Shown in pieces: positions 13,151-24,499 of a stretch of 64,000 nt of DNA (position 1 is the first letter of the stretch; each line of letters starts with the position of its first letter). The stretch spans positions 102,739,657 to 102,803,656 of the forward strand of contig OX388343.1 in NCBI GenBank assembly GCA_947579665.1, read 5' to 3'. The notes beneath the pieces were generated by a model. The model was not told where the DNA came from. It saw only the letters and a list, made by a program, of their open reading frames with translations, and ran no database searches. Both the position numbers and the translations under genes were made by a program. Source of the DNA: Sympetrum striolatum (taxonomy: Eukaryota; Arthropoda; Insecta; Odonata; Libellulidae).

Positions 13151-13810
13151 TATAATAAATGTTATTTATTTATTTAACGGGATATACCCACGTTTACAAT
13201 CAGTGTAGAATCAGTGTACAACATTATGTTACAAGCACATAATATCACTAGTGAATACATAAATAAGTGAATGCATAAATACATAAATACAACATTTGCA
13301 AATAGAATAGTTAGTGAAAAGTTGAAGTTTATATAAAAATGATAAATTCCAAGGATTAAAATGAATTGCTACACATAAGATATAGTAGCTAAAACAAAAA
13401 AATACATATGAATGATATTTTATGTATTATTTACAGTGAGTGATGACTAATTAGTTTAAAATTATGTTTAGTATTCAAAGGGGCTTACATTTTTAATTGT
13501 ATGTAAACTAGTGTGGAATATGTCTATATTTTTTAAGATGAGTATTTGCTAATCGATGTAGCCTATTGAGGGGTGCATTATAAGAGTAATTAGTTTTCGA
13601 AACAGGTATGGCGAATAGGTCCTGACCTCTAGTAACATGGGATGGCACACGGAGTTTAATATGTTCCAAAATTGACAGACAGTATATTTTATTGTGGAGT
13701 AGGTTGTGCAAAAATTTTAAGTCAGATAATTTACGGCGATGATGAAGAGGAAGAAGTCTTAGCTCTTGATGTATAACTTATCCTATTGTATTGATGTAAA
13801 AAACAGTTCC
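13151..13810 (-). pseudogene. LINE 3' end with RT C-terminal region
   Basis: On the minus strand an open frame runs from about 13800 to 13508. It contains HHRRKLSDLKFLHNLLHNK, then VPSHVTRG, FAIPVSKTNYSYNAPLNR and LHRLAN. This is the order of the region after the RT palm in Jockey-type LINEs (an ERR-K-GDL-FLYKL block, then F--P--RT-Y--NSP--R-----N). Downstream on the minus strand are about 330 bases of untranslated sequence, ending in a short TAAA/TTTA-type tail at 13151-13176, as expected of a 5'-truncated LINE. No frameshift is seen in the surviving reading frame. The RT at the right edge of the window (63585-64000) ends in a related block (LLQKRRAVAGIVFLRNIV), so the two may belong to one family. 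Confidence 0.75.
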
Positions 13811-15410
13811 AGCAACTCGATCAGATCCCATGAATCGAATTGCGCTGTAATAAAATGAATCCAGAGTGAAATGAGAAGGAACCGACACCCATGGTTGCGG
13901 CAATGAATTTTCATCTCGTAATAAATGATATTTATCAACCATAATCAACCGTTTCACGACAAATCATAGACAAAAATTAGTAGTTCGAAAGTTATATTTG
14001 ACACTTGTATATTCTTTCAAACGAATTTTATATAGATTATGGATGCTTTAGTAGTCATTTTAGGATGATACCTTTTAATCCAAATATTTTCCATAAATGT
14101 TATTTCCGACAGTCCTTAGGTCTATATCTAATGCACAAATTTTTGCTGAAAAGAATTTATTTCAGCTAGGCATAGTTTCGCAAACCGTCACTCAACCTCT
14201 TTTACTTATTTGATATGGGTCACTAAAATTGCTGGTTGTGATATGTGATGTGATGTGAATGTGATAACAAAAGAAAGAAATATAGAACACTCGATTCAAA
14301 GGAAGTGGAAGAATGACACTCACTATTTATTTGAAATTTCGCTCCTTCTTAGGAGACCGCGCAGAGAGAATGAAATCTCTATTTATGAAAAATTCAATTC
14401 CTTCATTTCATATGGAGCGAATTTCATTTTCGTGGGGAGGAAAAATCTCATTTTACGCAAGAGACTTTTCTTCTCGTTGTTCTTCATCCTTTCGGGATCC
14501 CTCCGTAAGCTACTCGTGGCTCAAATTTATTTCCTATTTCGACTGTTCTATTCGTTCGACTTCAGAGTCTTCGCATCCGATGACTTCTTGTTAGGGAGGG
14601 AGCCTATCCAGACAGAACAGTTCCATTTTCATCTCTATAACCAATTACGGCGAACACAAGATGATTCCGAGAATTTCTGAGATAAGGAAACTTGTGCAAG
14701 TATTCAATATTTTAGTTTAGGATATGTGTATCTACTGACAATTAGGAGTGTAACTTATCCCATCATCATTCTGGGATCATTCCGTCCCTACGTAGCTTAG
14801 TTTAGAAAAGCACTACCGTTTATTTCATGCAAAATATAAACGCGGTTGGTAAGTCATAAAAGCGACGGAGCCCTTCTGCATGAACAGCAAATGTATTGCC
14901 ACTTCTTCCGATTGCGCAATGTCTTTTCCTCAAAACTGCATGTTGCGAAATGGACCGTGTTATATAATTAAGAACGTCTCGTACACATCATATGATGTTG
15001 AACTTCTGTTTTTAATTTATCAATTGCTGTTCAATTAATTGGATATATCTCTTCTAAAATGAAAAGAATCTTACAACCCAGGGTCCGTATAAATTCTATT
15101 TCTTTTAAAAACATCCATAGTTTTGCTATATTTCTGAGTTCCTCCGTGCAATAAGTGGTTATGGCTGTCTCCCTTTAAGATTGCAAACCAAAAATGTAAT
15201 TCGCCTACTGCTGTCTCCTCACCCCACGGCTTACGGTATGAATTATCTTTCTGTAAATTATGACAAAGCAGCACGGTGCCAATAGTGGAACTAATAGTAG
15301 TAGAAAAAAACGATAAAATCTTTAGAAAATACAAATCTAAGAACGAAGTTTCACTTCCGATGAATATCTTCCATCTAGGGTGATTTTATTCTCAAAGCTT
15401 TCGGATTTGC
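13811..15410. other. no gene recognised
   Basis: AT-rich DNA with an unassigned plus-strand open frame at 14255-14680 (141 codons, Phe/Ser/Arg-rich, second open frame nested within it). No domain recognised and no supporting promoter or splice signals were noticed. Confidence 0.5.
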
Positions 15411-15875
15411 TTTCAAAGGAAAATTGTTGAAAATTCTTTTCCTCCGCTACGATATTCGCGCCGTAAAATATGTTTGCGGCATAAAAAGGGAGTCCTTTGT
15501 TGCGTCTCCGTGGATCGGGGACTCCGAGTCTGAGTTTTCAAAACGGAATTTGTGCTTTTGCAGCTAGGAATCGCCGAAAAGTTTTGCTCGAAGGCCGAAT
15601 TCGCGAACGCAAACAAAAATTCGGCAAAGTTTGCGACGTCCACAAAGTGCAAAAAGAGTCACCGAAAAGTTCTTCTGTGGCGAATAGCTCCTGGAGTAGC
15701 AAGTGTCGCAAAATCGTCGCGGGAATGGACGAACAAAAGAACGTCTACGAATGCAAAAAAACAACCGTGTTTATAGTCATCGAAACGGGCTCTAAAAACT
15801 GTTTCGACACGAATTTTACTGTGCCAGTTTCATGCGGAGATACATTTATCACTTTAATTCGCCGGAGATAAACTG
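15410..15875. other. CpG-richer patch with overlapping ORFs
   Basis: Up to four overlapping frames on both strands stay open here (the longest is 15497-15871 on plus, 124 codons). Codon content is rich in TCG, GCG and CGA, and short CpG words such as TTCGCGAACG recur. Open frames on both strands at once usually reflect base composition and not coding. It could be an unmethylated regulatory island or a decayed exon; nothing in the translation is recognisable. Confidence 0.35.
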
Positions 15876-16139
15876 GAATTTTAAAGAGGCTCTCGTTCTA
15901 AAGTCCGGCAATAACCAAAGGGATTCGATGTGACGCACTCTACAGCTGTAAAATGACTAATCGTTTTGAGCGCCCGTACGATAACACAAATGGAAGCTCT
16001 CGGATTTTTTTTTTATAGCTGCCGCTTATAGCTTCCATATCGTGCAAGAGTCTTTCCATAGGCATTTTTAAGCACGTATTAGCATCCTGGGAACGCGGCG
16101 AGATACTCGAGTCCACACACGCGATACCCATCTTTCGGT

Positions 16140-16680
16140 ACGTGTAATGAATGGTACTCACCTCTTAGCTCCTTCTACTCCGAAGCGGTCGCGGGGATCG
16201 TCTGAGGCCTCTCGCCCCCGGCGCCCTCGCCGTCACCACTACGGCGAGGGTCACCCATGGCACCCTTTCCTTCCGGACTGTGCAGAGAAAACAGCCTTCC
16301 CCAATCACTCCTCTACTCCCACGCTACCAACGCCACCTGCGGACGGATCGAGAACTATTTTGATAAGGGAGATGTTTTCAATGGGACGAGTGGGCGGGGA
16401 TCTCTCTTCAGGTGAAATGGGCGCCAACTCAAACATCGGAGGTCAAGGCGATGCTTGTGACCCAAGAGGGTTGGAAGATAGAAAAAGGGTAGAGGTGAAG
16501 GAATTCGGTGTAGGGTGGCGCCTAAATGACTCCATTGTCGACGAAATGTGGGACACGGAGAGCTGTCCTGAGGCTGTCTCTTTGACGAAGCATTTTATTT
16601 CGAGGCTCGACCACATCCTCGCACACCATTGGTTAGTATGCAAGGTGTCAAGTTATCGACTAAACGCAGGACTTTGAGGA
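16140..16680. other. GC-rich island with unassigned 176-codon ORF
   Basis: A plus-strand frame (16147-16677) stays open for 176 codons: a basic Arg/Pro/His-rich start, a Pro/Thr stretch, then an acidic to mixed second half. I recognise no domain. On the minus strand a good splice-donor-like sequence, AGAG then GTGAGT, lies at about 16151-16160, downstream of a well-placed ATG (GCCATGGG, near 16256). All three minus frames between that ATG and the donor hit a stop, so a coding exon is not supported. A non-coding first exon or a CpG-rich regulatory element remains possible. Confidence 0.3.
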
Positions 16681-18844
16681 TTGTTTACTGAAATTGATTA
16701 CTGTGAATAAATCGAATAAACTTATTTGGATTTTATATAGGTACTCATTATTATTTAAAACAGAAAAGAGCTACTGAGCTATCTCGTCCATATTTTTAAG
16801 GGCGGCTTATGCTACTCCTCCTTGGCACCAGCACTAGCTGGAGTCAATGCTAATGATACTCGGTATTTTACTATGCGTCTTCTGTAATGGAAGGAGAAGA
16901 GACGCTAAGGAAGCAGGGTCAAAGCGAAGACGTTATGAAGAGGAAATTGTTGCAAAAGTGCACAAATTGAGAAAAAGTGATGCATTAGCAGAGGATATGA
17001 ACAGGTCGTATCCAAATATTACTGAGGTGATTCTGAGAACAGCAAGTAAACTGAATGTCTATTACATTTAGCAAAGCATTGAGATCTAAAAGAAAGAAGC
17101 GGAGAGACTCTAATTTAAGGAATCTAGAGTACGATTTCCAATCCATTAAAAGAAGGAGAATCCGAAGAATAAGAAATCCTTACATTTTTTGAAGAGTATA
17201 TCACGTGTGTAAGAGAGATTAGAGGGGCCAAACATAAGATATTTAGGGTTCTTCCAGTTTCTAATAGCATTCGGTCAATTATTGCACATTCAAACTATGA
17301 AAAATCGTTCTTTTCAGAAATATTTTTATTTTTTTTTCGGGAAGTTTAATGAATGACGTTTTATAGCTCTTATGACCTTACGAGCCAACTCTTTATCTAC
17401 ATTTCCACTTTCAAGCCGATCTTCTTGCTCATGAAATCTTCTTTGAACGCTTTCGATCAAGTCTGATATCTATAAACAAATTTCCGATGCTTTTACCCAT
17501 TGTATCCAGTTAACCTTATCATAGAAACATATTTTCTGATCTAATATCTTTTCAGGTTAATCTGCATGAATTTCAATAGTGAAGGAGGAAAATTAATTTC
17601 ACTTTCTAAAGAGTCTACCCGCAGATCTCTCAAACAATAGAACAGTAATCAAACTAACAATAATGAAATTGATTATTTCATAAGGCCAATAATTAAGAAG
17701 GAAAAACGATGATATTTAAGACGAATAAAAGTCTTAAATTAAAACGATAATGAAAGCAATACGTTGGATTTAATGACAGAAGTAAACGAACTTTAAATTC
17801 AGCAAAGTGTAGTGTCTTCACGCAATTTTATATTAATTTGTTTGGAGGAATATTTAATTCAGCTCGGTTTAACTTGCATCATGGCCATTAATTAAACGTT
17901 GCCGAATTGATTAAATAATCTTATGAACGAAGGCTTGCCAATTAAAGATTTCCGATATTTTTAGGGCAACCCACTGCTTCGGACTGATTGGGAATAAATC
18001 AATAACGACAGAAGACTGTGGGCGTCTTCCGCAATTATTTTAATTCGTAAATATGTTGCGCCTCGTTTTGTTAATGATCCTTAATTTACGTTTTTCTGTT
18101 AATTTTTGACAGGAGAAGATTATATGTTCTTATTTCGATCTTTAAGGTCATACACTTTAAGTATACACATGATAATTATTAAAAAGCGTGTAATTAAGTA
18201 TTCTTGTTTCCATTATAGGATGGTGATAATTAGCTAGTAGAAGTAATTGTTATCAAACGAAAGATGAATTTTGGAATAAAAAGAATCAAGGTTACAGTTA
18301 AGAAAACATCCTTAAGAAACTGATATTCTATGCGTGAATTTTCAATTGCTGTGTTTTCCAGCAGCCAGATCCAGGAATCAACCTGTTTTTTAATATCATT
18401 CTGTATTATTTTTATTATTATATATATTATCGTTTCATTTTCAATTTACATCCACGCCTTCATCTTTGTCTTTGGGAAATCTAAAGATAAGTATTTCCAA
18501 GTCCAGGAAAGTTTTATTCATAACTGGATGGTACTCATTATCAAAAACTTATGAACGTTATTTTGTATTTTAAAAGCAATAACTTACGTTTCTATTTTGT
18601 GATGCCATTTGATATAAAAGAATAAGCAATTCTTAGATATTTGTGGCAAATTTAGCACTTTTCACGATTATGGCGTCATGCCGCCATTAACCTGACGTCA
18701 TTGTGACTTTACATTATAATCCGGAAAATTATACTAAGATAACGGCAAAATAACTTCTCCATCGGATGCGTTCGGTTTATTCTATTCTATTTCTTTAACT
18801 CAAACAGGCCTACATAGCCCACAAAGTTGAGTTATAATATACGC
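16681..18844. other. no gene recognised
   Basis: AT-rich DNA. A 74-codon plus frame at 16847-17071 has a Lys/Arg/Glu-rich middle but no family resemblance. Runs of TTAATT-type words dominate 17600-18100. Nothing else was recognised. Confidence 0.5.
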
Positions 18845-18999
18845 ACAAACACACAACAATAGACGAACACATACGATACGACTTCCCATTCCCTAACCGG
18901 AATAATCCGGTTAGCCGGGAATCGAACCCAGGATCCGGGATCTTGGTGTTGGAGCGTTGTTATGCAAGCATGCTAACCACTCCGCCACCGCGGCCGGTA
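18845..18999 (-). repeat. tRNA-derived SINE, family 3, copy 1
   Basis: Read on the minus strand from about 18999: a head ACCGGCCGCGGTGGCGGAGTGG containing a polymerase III A box (TGGCGGAGTGG), then a B box (GGGTTCGATTCCCGG), then a tail with the palindrome AACCGGAATAATCCGGTT. The same order occurs in the copy at 48966-49115 on the plus strand. The head is tRNA-like, but with unpaired positions and a long interbox region, so it is a SINE and not a tRNA gene. Confidence 0.75.
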
Positions 19000-20404
19000 T
19001 TTAATTAATCGTAGATTAAATTTGAAATACGGTAAAATATTTCCTTAGTTTGGCTAAATTAGGTCAACATACCGAGATATGTCTATGATAAAGTATATTT
19101 TTTGGCGAAGAACGCAGTTTGTTGGATCACTCAAGGCCCTGAGGACGCCAGCTGAGTTACGTGTGGAAGATTTTCTTCGTGCTTGAACCCTTATTTCCTC
19201 GTTCGATTTCCTCTTTGTTAGTGTCCTACTTCTCTTGTATGTATCCCTGTTACCAGTTCTCCAATTCAGTTTATTACCCATTTCTGAATTGCTCTCTCCA
19301 TGTAAAAATCATCATTTTTTCATTTCCCATCACCTTTTATACCCTCAAAATCCTTTCCACTGGGAGTTCATCGGAAAAGAATTTCTACAATTTACACTAC
19401 CCTCTTAATGAGGTATTCATTTACTCCCTCTTAGTAATCCTGTTCCTGTGGATAAGGGTTTATTTGGTTTCCAGCTAGAATTTAATTCACGTGTGGAGAA
19501 AGCTTTGTAAACGACTTTCGGGTGTTACTGAGATTTGTTAGCGGTACAAATATGAAAGAATTGTCAACATACTAATAAAATATAGTTTTGGCGAATTTAT
19601 TTTAACGGATTCTTTTCCAGGGAACCGCGACGTCTAAAAACATAAACAAGTTAAAGTTGTTTTTAAGCGCTTAGTATTCTTCAAAATAATATTAGATAAA
19701 TCGTATCAGTGAATAAAGTGAATAACATGCAAACGCAGAATATTTTGCAAATGATTCGCCGTTGCGTTGGGCATCAATCTGCCGTAACGACGAATTCTCT
19801 AATCTCAATACTATCCAAAAGGCGATAACTCTCGCTTTAACAAAATGGACCAATATTCGCGATAAATCGAACGAGAAGACCTTGGAGGTCGTCCTACTCT
19901 CCAAACATCAATTCAGGATCCGTTCGTTAGAAGGCCAGCGTATCGATTCTTAGCAATTCATCAAAACTTGTGCCGAAATAAAAGACGGAGTCGAACAATA
20001 CGCCAACCCTTCCTCAGGTAACGTTCAGTTAAAAACATCAACTCCATGCGCAAACGAGGGTAAAAGGAGGCAAAAAGGGAGCGAAAAATAAAAATGACAA
20101 ACCTCTCGAGCGTTAACCAAAATAAAAGCCACTTCTAATTGACGCTGTCCCGTCGATCAATGACACGCTCTCATAAAAAAAGAGATAATAATCCGGAAAA
20201 ATTCAGATTATGAAAACATTAGTCTTTTTCCGGTTAAAGCAACGTGAGCAGTCCGAGTTGGTTTCGTTTTTTACTACTTCCCATTTTCAACTCGATGCTT
20301 TTACATTCGCAAATTTGCTGAATTTGGTCGAATAATAAGGTGGCTAAACGAAGGATGTTATACATATACTACATGTGGGTTATCCCGATGGACGTTTTCT
20401 TTAA
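19000..20404. other. no gene recognised
   Basis: AT-rich DNA with a CpG-richer stretch at about 19740-20290. Overlapping short frames on both strands (19692-19904 minus and 19762-19953 plus) show no recognisable domain. Confidence 0.5.
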
Positions 20405-20973
20405 CCCTTACTTGACTGTGCCGTGAAAACTTCCAAAGACAGCTGTGCGGGGTACTCGGGTACCCCAGCGCTTTTTTGGCGATTATTACGTTCTTTTTTG
20501 GTTTTCTTTTACTTAACCTATAATTGTGTTAAGAAATACATTAATGAATATTTTGTTGAGATTATCTTTTATTTTTTTGGAGGTAGCATTACAGTTTTGA
20601 CTATTATATGGGATAATATATCTCAACTAAATTTGAATATCCTTATTTTATTTTAATTAAATAATATGATATAATTACTTTTAATTCAATAAATGATGAA
20701 TCGATTGAAAAATCTGTAAGAAAGGCATTGACATGACATTGTGTATAGCAATTCAAGCAAAAATGGCTGTGCGGGGTACTTTGGTACCCCATCCAAAAAC
20801 TAAAGATATTTTGGAAATAAGTATTTGAAACAATTTTTTTAAATTTCATAATATAAAAGAAACATTGATGCACGAACACATGGAATAAGAAACATGTGTG
20901 GTTAAAAATAAAACTTTACTATTGAATTTAGCTATTTTGGGGTCCTCAAATACCCCGTTCCGTCAAGGAAGGG
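20405..20973. mobile_element. piggyBac-like non-autonomous element
   Basis: The element is flanked on both sides by TTAA (20401-20404 and 20974-20977), the strict piggyBac target. Its ends are CCCTTACTTGAC and, reverse-complemented on the right, CCCTTCCTTGAC: a 12-bp inverted repeat with one mismatch beginning CCC, as in that superfamily. Inside are three near-palindromes of the form GGGGTAC-spacer-GTACCCC or close variants (20456-20473, 20773-20790 and about 20940-20957), two of them preceded by GCTGTGC. No transposase frame is visible, so it would need a helper. Length is 569 bp. Confidence 0.75.
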
Positions 20974-20977
20974 TTAA

Positions 20978-21573
20978 GATTGGCAGCAATCGTTGATGTT
21001 GCCGGAAATCAAGTAATTTGAATTTCGCTAGTACCGAAACTGGTTCCCGCTGTGTATTTGAGTATAGTATTAGGCCGTTCCGCCCACTGCTGTCAGACGA
21101 CCGAATATGGGCTATGAGTTGATTGGTCAAAGAAATTGAAATACACTTAAGATGAAGAATGATTCTGGAAAAAATGACCATTTTAAGATGGAGGATTTAA
21201 AGGGAATAAGATATTCCTTTCGTAATGTATATACAATGTATCATTGAAAATAACTTCCAGAATGAATTCTTTTTCACATTGTATTTACTTTTGCATTACA
21301 TTGCTAAGAAAGACAATTTTTTCTGAAAACGTAATTTATATAATTAAATTATGAATTTACTGTTATATATGTACCAAATATAATATATGTTACATACGTA
21401 CTAGACGAAGGAACCAGCATACACAACGTTTATCTGAATTATTTAAATGTACCAAGAGTCTGCCTGGTCAGTGACAACATTTTGGTATTATGGGATATTG
21501 ATAAATCATACCAACTTCTGTGTTTAATCAAAAATCGGATCGTTTAGCCTTGTGTTTCTGTGCCACAAATGTA
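20978..21573. other. no gene recognised
   Basis: AT-rich sequence between two small transposons; nothing recognised. Confidence 0.5.
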
Positions 21574-21650
21574 CACTCCTGGCAAAAATAAACGCAGCAC
21601 CGGCCGTAAGGATCGCTAGGGAGGTGTTGCGTTAATTTTGGCCAGGAGTG
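21574..21650. mobile_element. 77-bp Tc1/mariner-like mini-element
   Basis: Two 28-bp inverted ends (left starting CACTCCTGGCAAAAATAAAC; right, reverse-complemented, CACTCCTGGCCAAAATTAAC) match at 25 of 28 positions and are flanked by TA on each side, the Tc1/mariner target. The word GGCCAAAATTAACGCA is common at the ends of Tc1-type elements. Only about 21 bp separate the ends, so this is an extreme internal-deletion derivative or a minimal MITE. Confidence 0.75.
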
Positions 21651-21652
21651 TA

Positions 21653-23813
21653 CGAAGTACGAAGAGGACATGAGCTGCAAAGATTTGTTAGTGATCTTCC
21701 TGAGAGTAGACATTCGTCTGAAATATCTTTCAGGAATTGTATGTATATATAAATATCTGCAAGAGAGAGGTACTAAAAAGGAATAATCAACCCTGAAGAT
21801 TTATTGGAGTAGAGCAATACCTTCGGAAATTTCGATTTTGATTTTGAATGTTAGCTGTTCAGAAAATTATATTTTGAATGCGATGTTAAGTAGAGAAATT
21901 CCGTGCTTTTCTGGTTGTCGTCTCCCGTAAATCCAGCGAATTGCCGTTGCTTGCAATGAGAAGTAATAAATATTATAGCTGCACGGTTCTAAATTGTTAT
22001 GTTCCGAAATTATTTAGACTAATTCTAAATTGCGATACGATTAAAATTTACTTCTATTTTCGTCGCCTATGCGTCTTGAACTATCTTTCATTTTTTTCGA
22101 AATCGGTATTGTTTTGCCTACAGCTTGATCTTTTGAGCAGACCGAGTTCATGAAAATAGTTCACTACTATCAGATGCGTTTTCGGTTTATCGGTGGACTC
22201 GTTCTATGTTTGTTTGAAAACGCCGTGGAAACGAAGGCGTTACACCGCCACGAGTGCTCCTCAAGTCCTTGAGGGAGTATAAAAGCGAGCATCCTCGAGT
22301 TCCGATAATCAACAGGATGAGACAAAGCGACGAGAGCCAATCTCGGATATCCGACGCCCTTCTCGCCCTCCCAAGGTCTCACGCACCCTTTAAAAGGAGC
22401 TTGAACTTATATCATCCGTCAATGAAACTATCGTTGAATGTGGAAAAAGAAGAATCTTCGCTCGCGTTACAGAGAATAGCTGTTAATTAAGTACAAAATT
22501 ATGCAATTATTCGCAAACTCTCTTCAAACGCCTCGATCTATAATATTTAAGCTTCCCTCTTGAATTTCAATATTAAATGGTTTTTCGTGAAAATATGCTA
22601 GAAAATGGATACGCCAGAATCTTTTATGACCGTCGAAGATTGCAGAGGACAGGATAAATATTTTGATACTCATAAGAAAACATGATAATGCAAGTTCTAT
22701 TTTTATGTATCAGGTATACTTTTCGTATATTTTTGAGCCAGTTTGTGAATTTCAGTTTCCATTATAAGGTACATTATTTACTAATTCAAATCCCTGTAAA
22801 AGGCATTGCCATTTAGCAGATATAATGAAATGTGATGAACTAGTAAAATATCCAGAAGATGAAAGCAGTATTACCTTCTAGATGAAGTAATGTTTTTGTA
22901 ACTATCCTCATAAATTTTCTTCATCATCTTTCCTTGAAAGAATCTCGTTACTTCATAAGACGTAATTTACTATTTAAATTAATCATTTATTCATCTGATA
23001 CGCTTATATTCAACATCAGAGTGAGAGAATGGAGTGCATATTTTCAGGGCCAAACTTCAATCACTGAAAGTGCTTCCTTTAAAGTGTAGCTATCCATTCT
23101 TCTAGAAAAACGAAATGCATTTTTCTTGACTACGGCTGTTTTGGAACCTCTTTCGAGTCCATAGTAAACCACCGCCAAGGCTCCCATCATGCTTCACGGT
23201 TCTTTTGTACTTTCCCTGTTATTGTATCGGCGCATCGCTCGTCGTCACAGGCCCTGACCTAACAGCTTTAATTTTTTCATATCTTCGTTATTTTTAGATA
23301 TTCACTCGATCTTTTCCGTCTTTTTATATTTCGCCACTCTCGCTCATGCATCGCTACTTTACGATGCTCTCAAGCTATAACTCTCCATACATTTAGCCTC
23401 CATCATTCCGCTTCTTTTTCCACGCTGTGCCGTTGGCTGCTTATTTCATTTTTACTTTACCCATTCCATCGCTTTCTCTGCCCCTCCGCGACACTTCGCT
23501 AGTTGACATTTACTTCGGAAGCCATTCTTGAGAGTGCAAGGAAAATATTTGGCAGAAGAACGTGCGAAGAGAAAGATATGGCTTTTTAGGAAGAGCATTG
23601 TTTTAAGCTGATTTTCACGTTGGAGACCATAGAGAAAGAGATGCTCTTTTATTTCTTCGATTTCACTTTCTCGAATATATTGTAAGCAGAAAATTCAAAA
23701 TTTAATATAATCTGCCGATTTTTTGGTCCAACGATACTGTGATCTTAAATATTGTAAAATGATCGGAAACATATAAGTATAAAACAAATGAATTACTATT
23801 TATAACTTATTAC
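21653..23813. other. no gene recognised apart from a promoter candidate
   Basis: AT-rich on the whole with a GC-richer portion at 22170-22450 described separately. A region with pyrimidine-rich plus strand lies at about 23140-23500. No other feature recognised. Confidence 0.45.
22278..22490 (+). promoter_or_regulatory. TATA-type core promoter candidate and small ORF
   Basis: TATAAAAG at 22278-22285 sits in a GC-rich context, a good insect-type TATA box. About 40 bases downstream an ATG at 22317 opens a 57-codon frame that ends at 22490 (starts MRQSDESQSRISD, basic and Ser/Leu-rich). No domain is recognised. The spacing from TATA to ATG would leave only a very short 5' leader. This is a guess from sequence alone; a chance TATA is quite possible. 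Confidence 0.25.
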
Positions 23814-24491
23814 TAGAGGTGTTTGTTTTTCGCAATAAGCGATAAAACCAACAAATAACGCGAATTTTGGCCGATTTAGCGAAATAGCGCTAATTTCGAC
23901 AGTTTTAATAAGCAGCACGGATTTTAGTGATTTTCGCTTCATTCGTCATTTGTAAGAGAGGGAAATGTGATTTTGATATGATTTAAATAAATATACAATA
24001 TATAATTGTATTATTTACGTATTTTTTGTCATATTTTTGATCACTCATGACATCTTTACTTACGTGAATTTAGCTTTGATCTTTTGCAATAAATTCACGA
24101 ATCTTTCTTTCCATTATGGATTATCACAAAATCTCGCCTAATTCCACGAAGAAATATGTTTTGTTTTTCCTAACATCTATCGTGTCAAAATGTTTTTAAT
24201 AAAAATATCATGTTTTGTTGATCTGCAGCTGTTACAGCATTTTCTTTAGGTGTAAACAGCACAGTTTTAAATAAATTTAATTTATTATTTTGTATAATTT
24301 ACAGTTAATAATATTTTCAATGCTTTTAATGTTTATGCTAAAGTGTCCCTAATATTCTTCATTTGCTTAAATGAGACTGTGAAAATTAGTAACACCATAT
24401 TTAGGAAACATAATAGAAACACAAAACACCACAGTTTGATTTTTAAATCAACAAATTTCAGAAAAAATAAAAACATTCTCAAACACCTCTA
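23814..24491 (-). mobile_element. hAT-like TAGAGGTG element, copy A
   Basis: The ends are TAGAGGTGTTTG and its inverse CAAACACCTCTA, flanked by 8-bp direct repeats matching at 7 of 8 positions (CTTATTAC at 23806-23813 and TTTATTAC at 24492-24499). An 8-bp duplication and a TAGAGGTG-type end are characters of hAT elements. The inner sequence matches the element at 60799-61447 in the opposite orientation, which fixes both boundaries. No transposase domain is visible; the open frame at 24343-24561 crosses the element end and is not a gene. It is called minus here by comparison with copy B taken as plus; the true orientation is unknown. Confidence 0.8.
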
Positions 24492-24499
24492 TTTATTAC

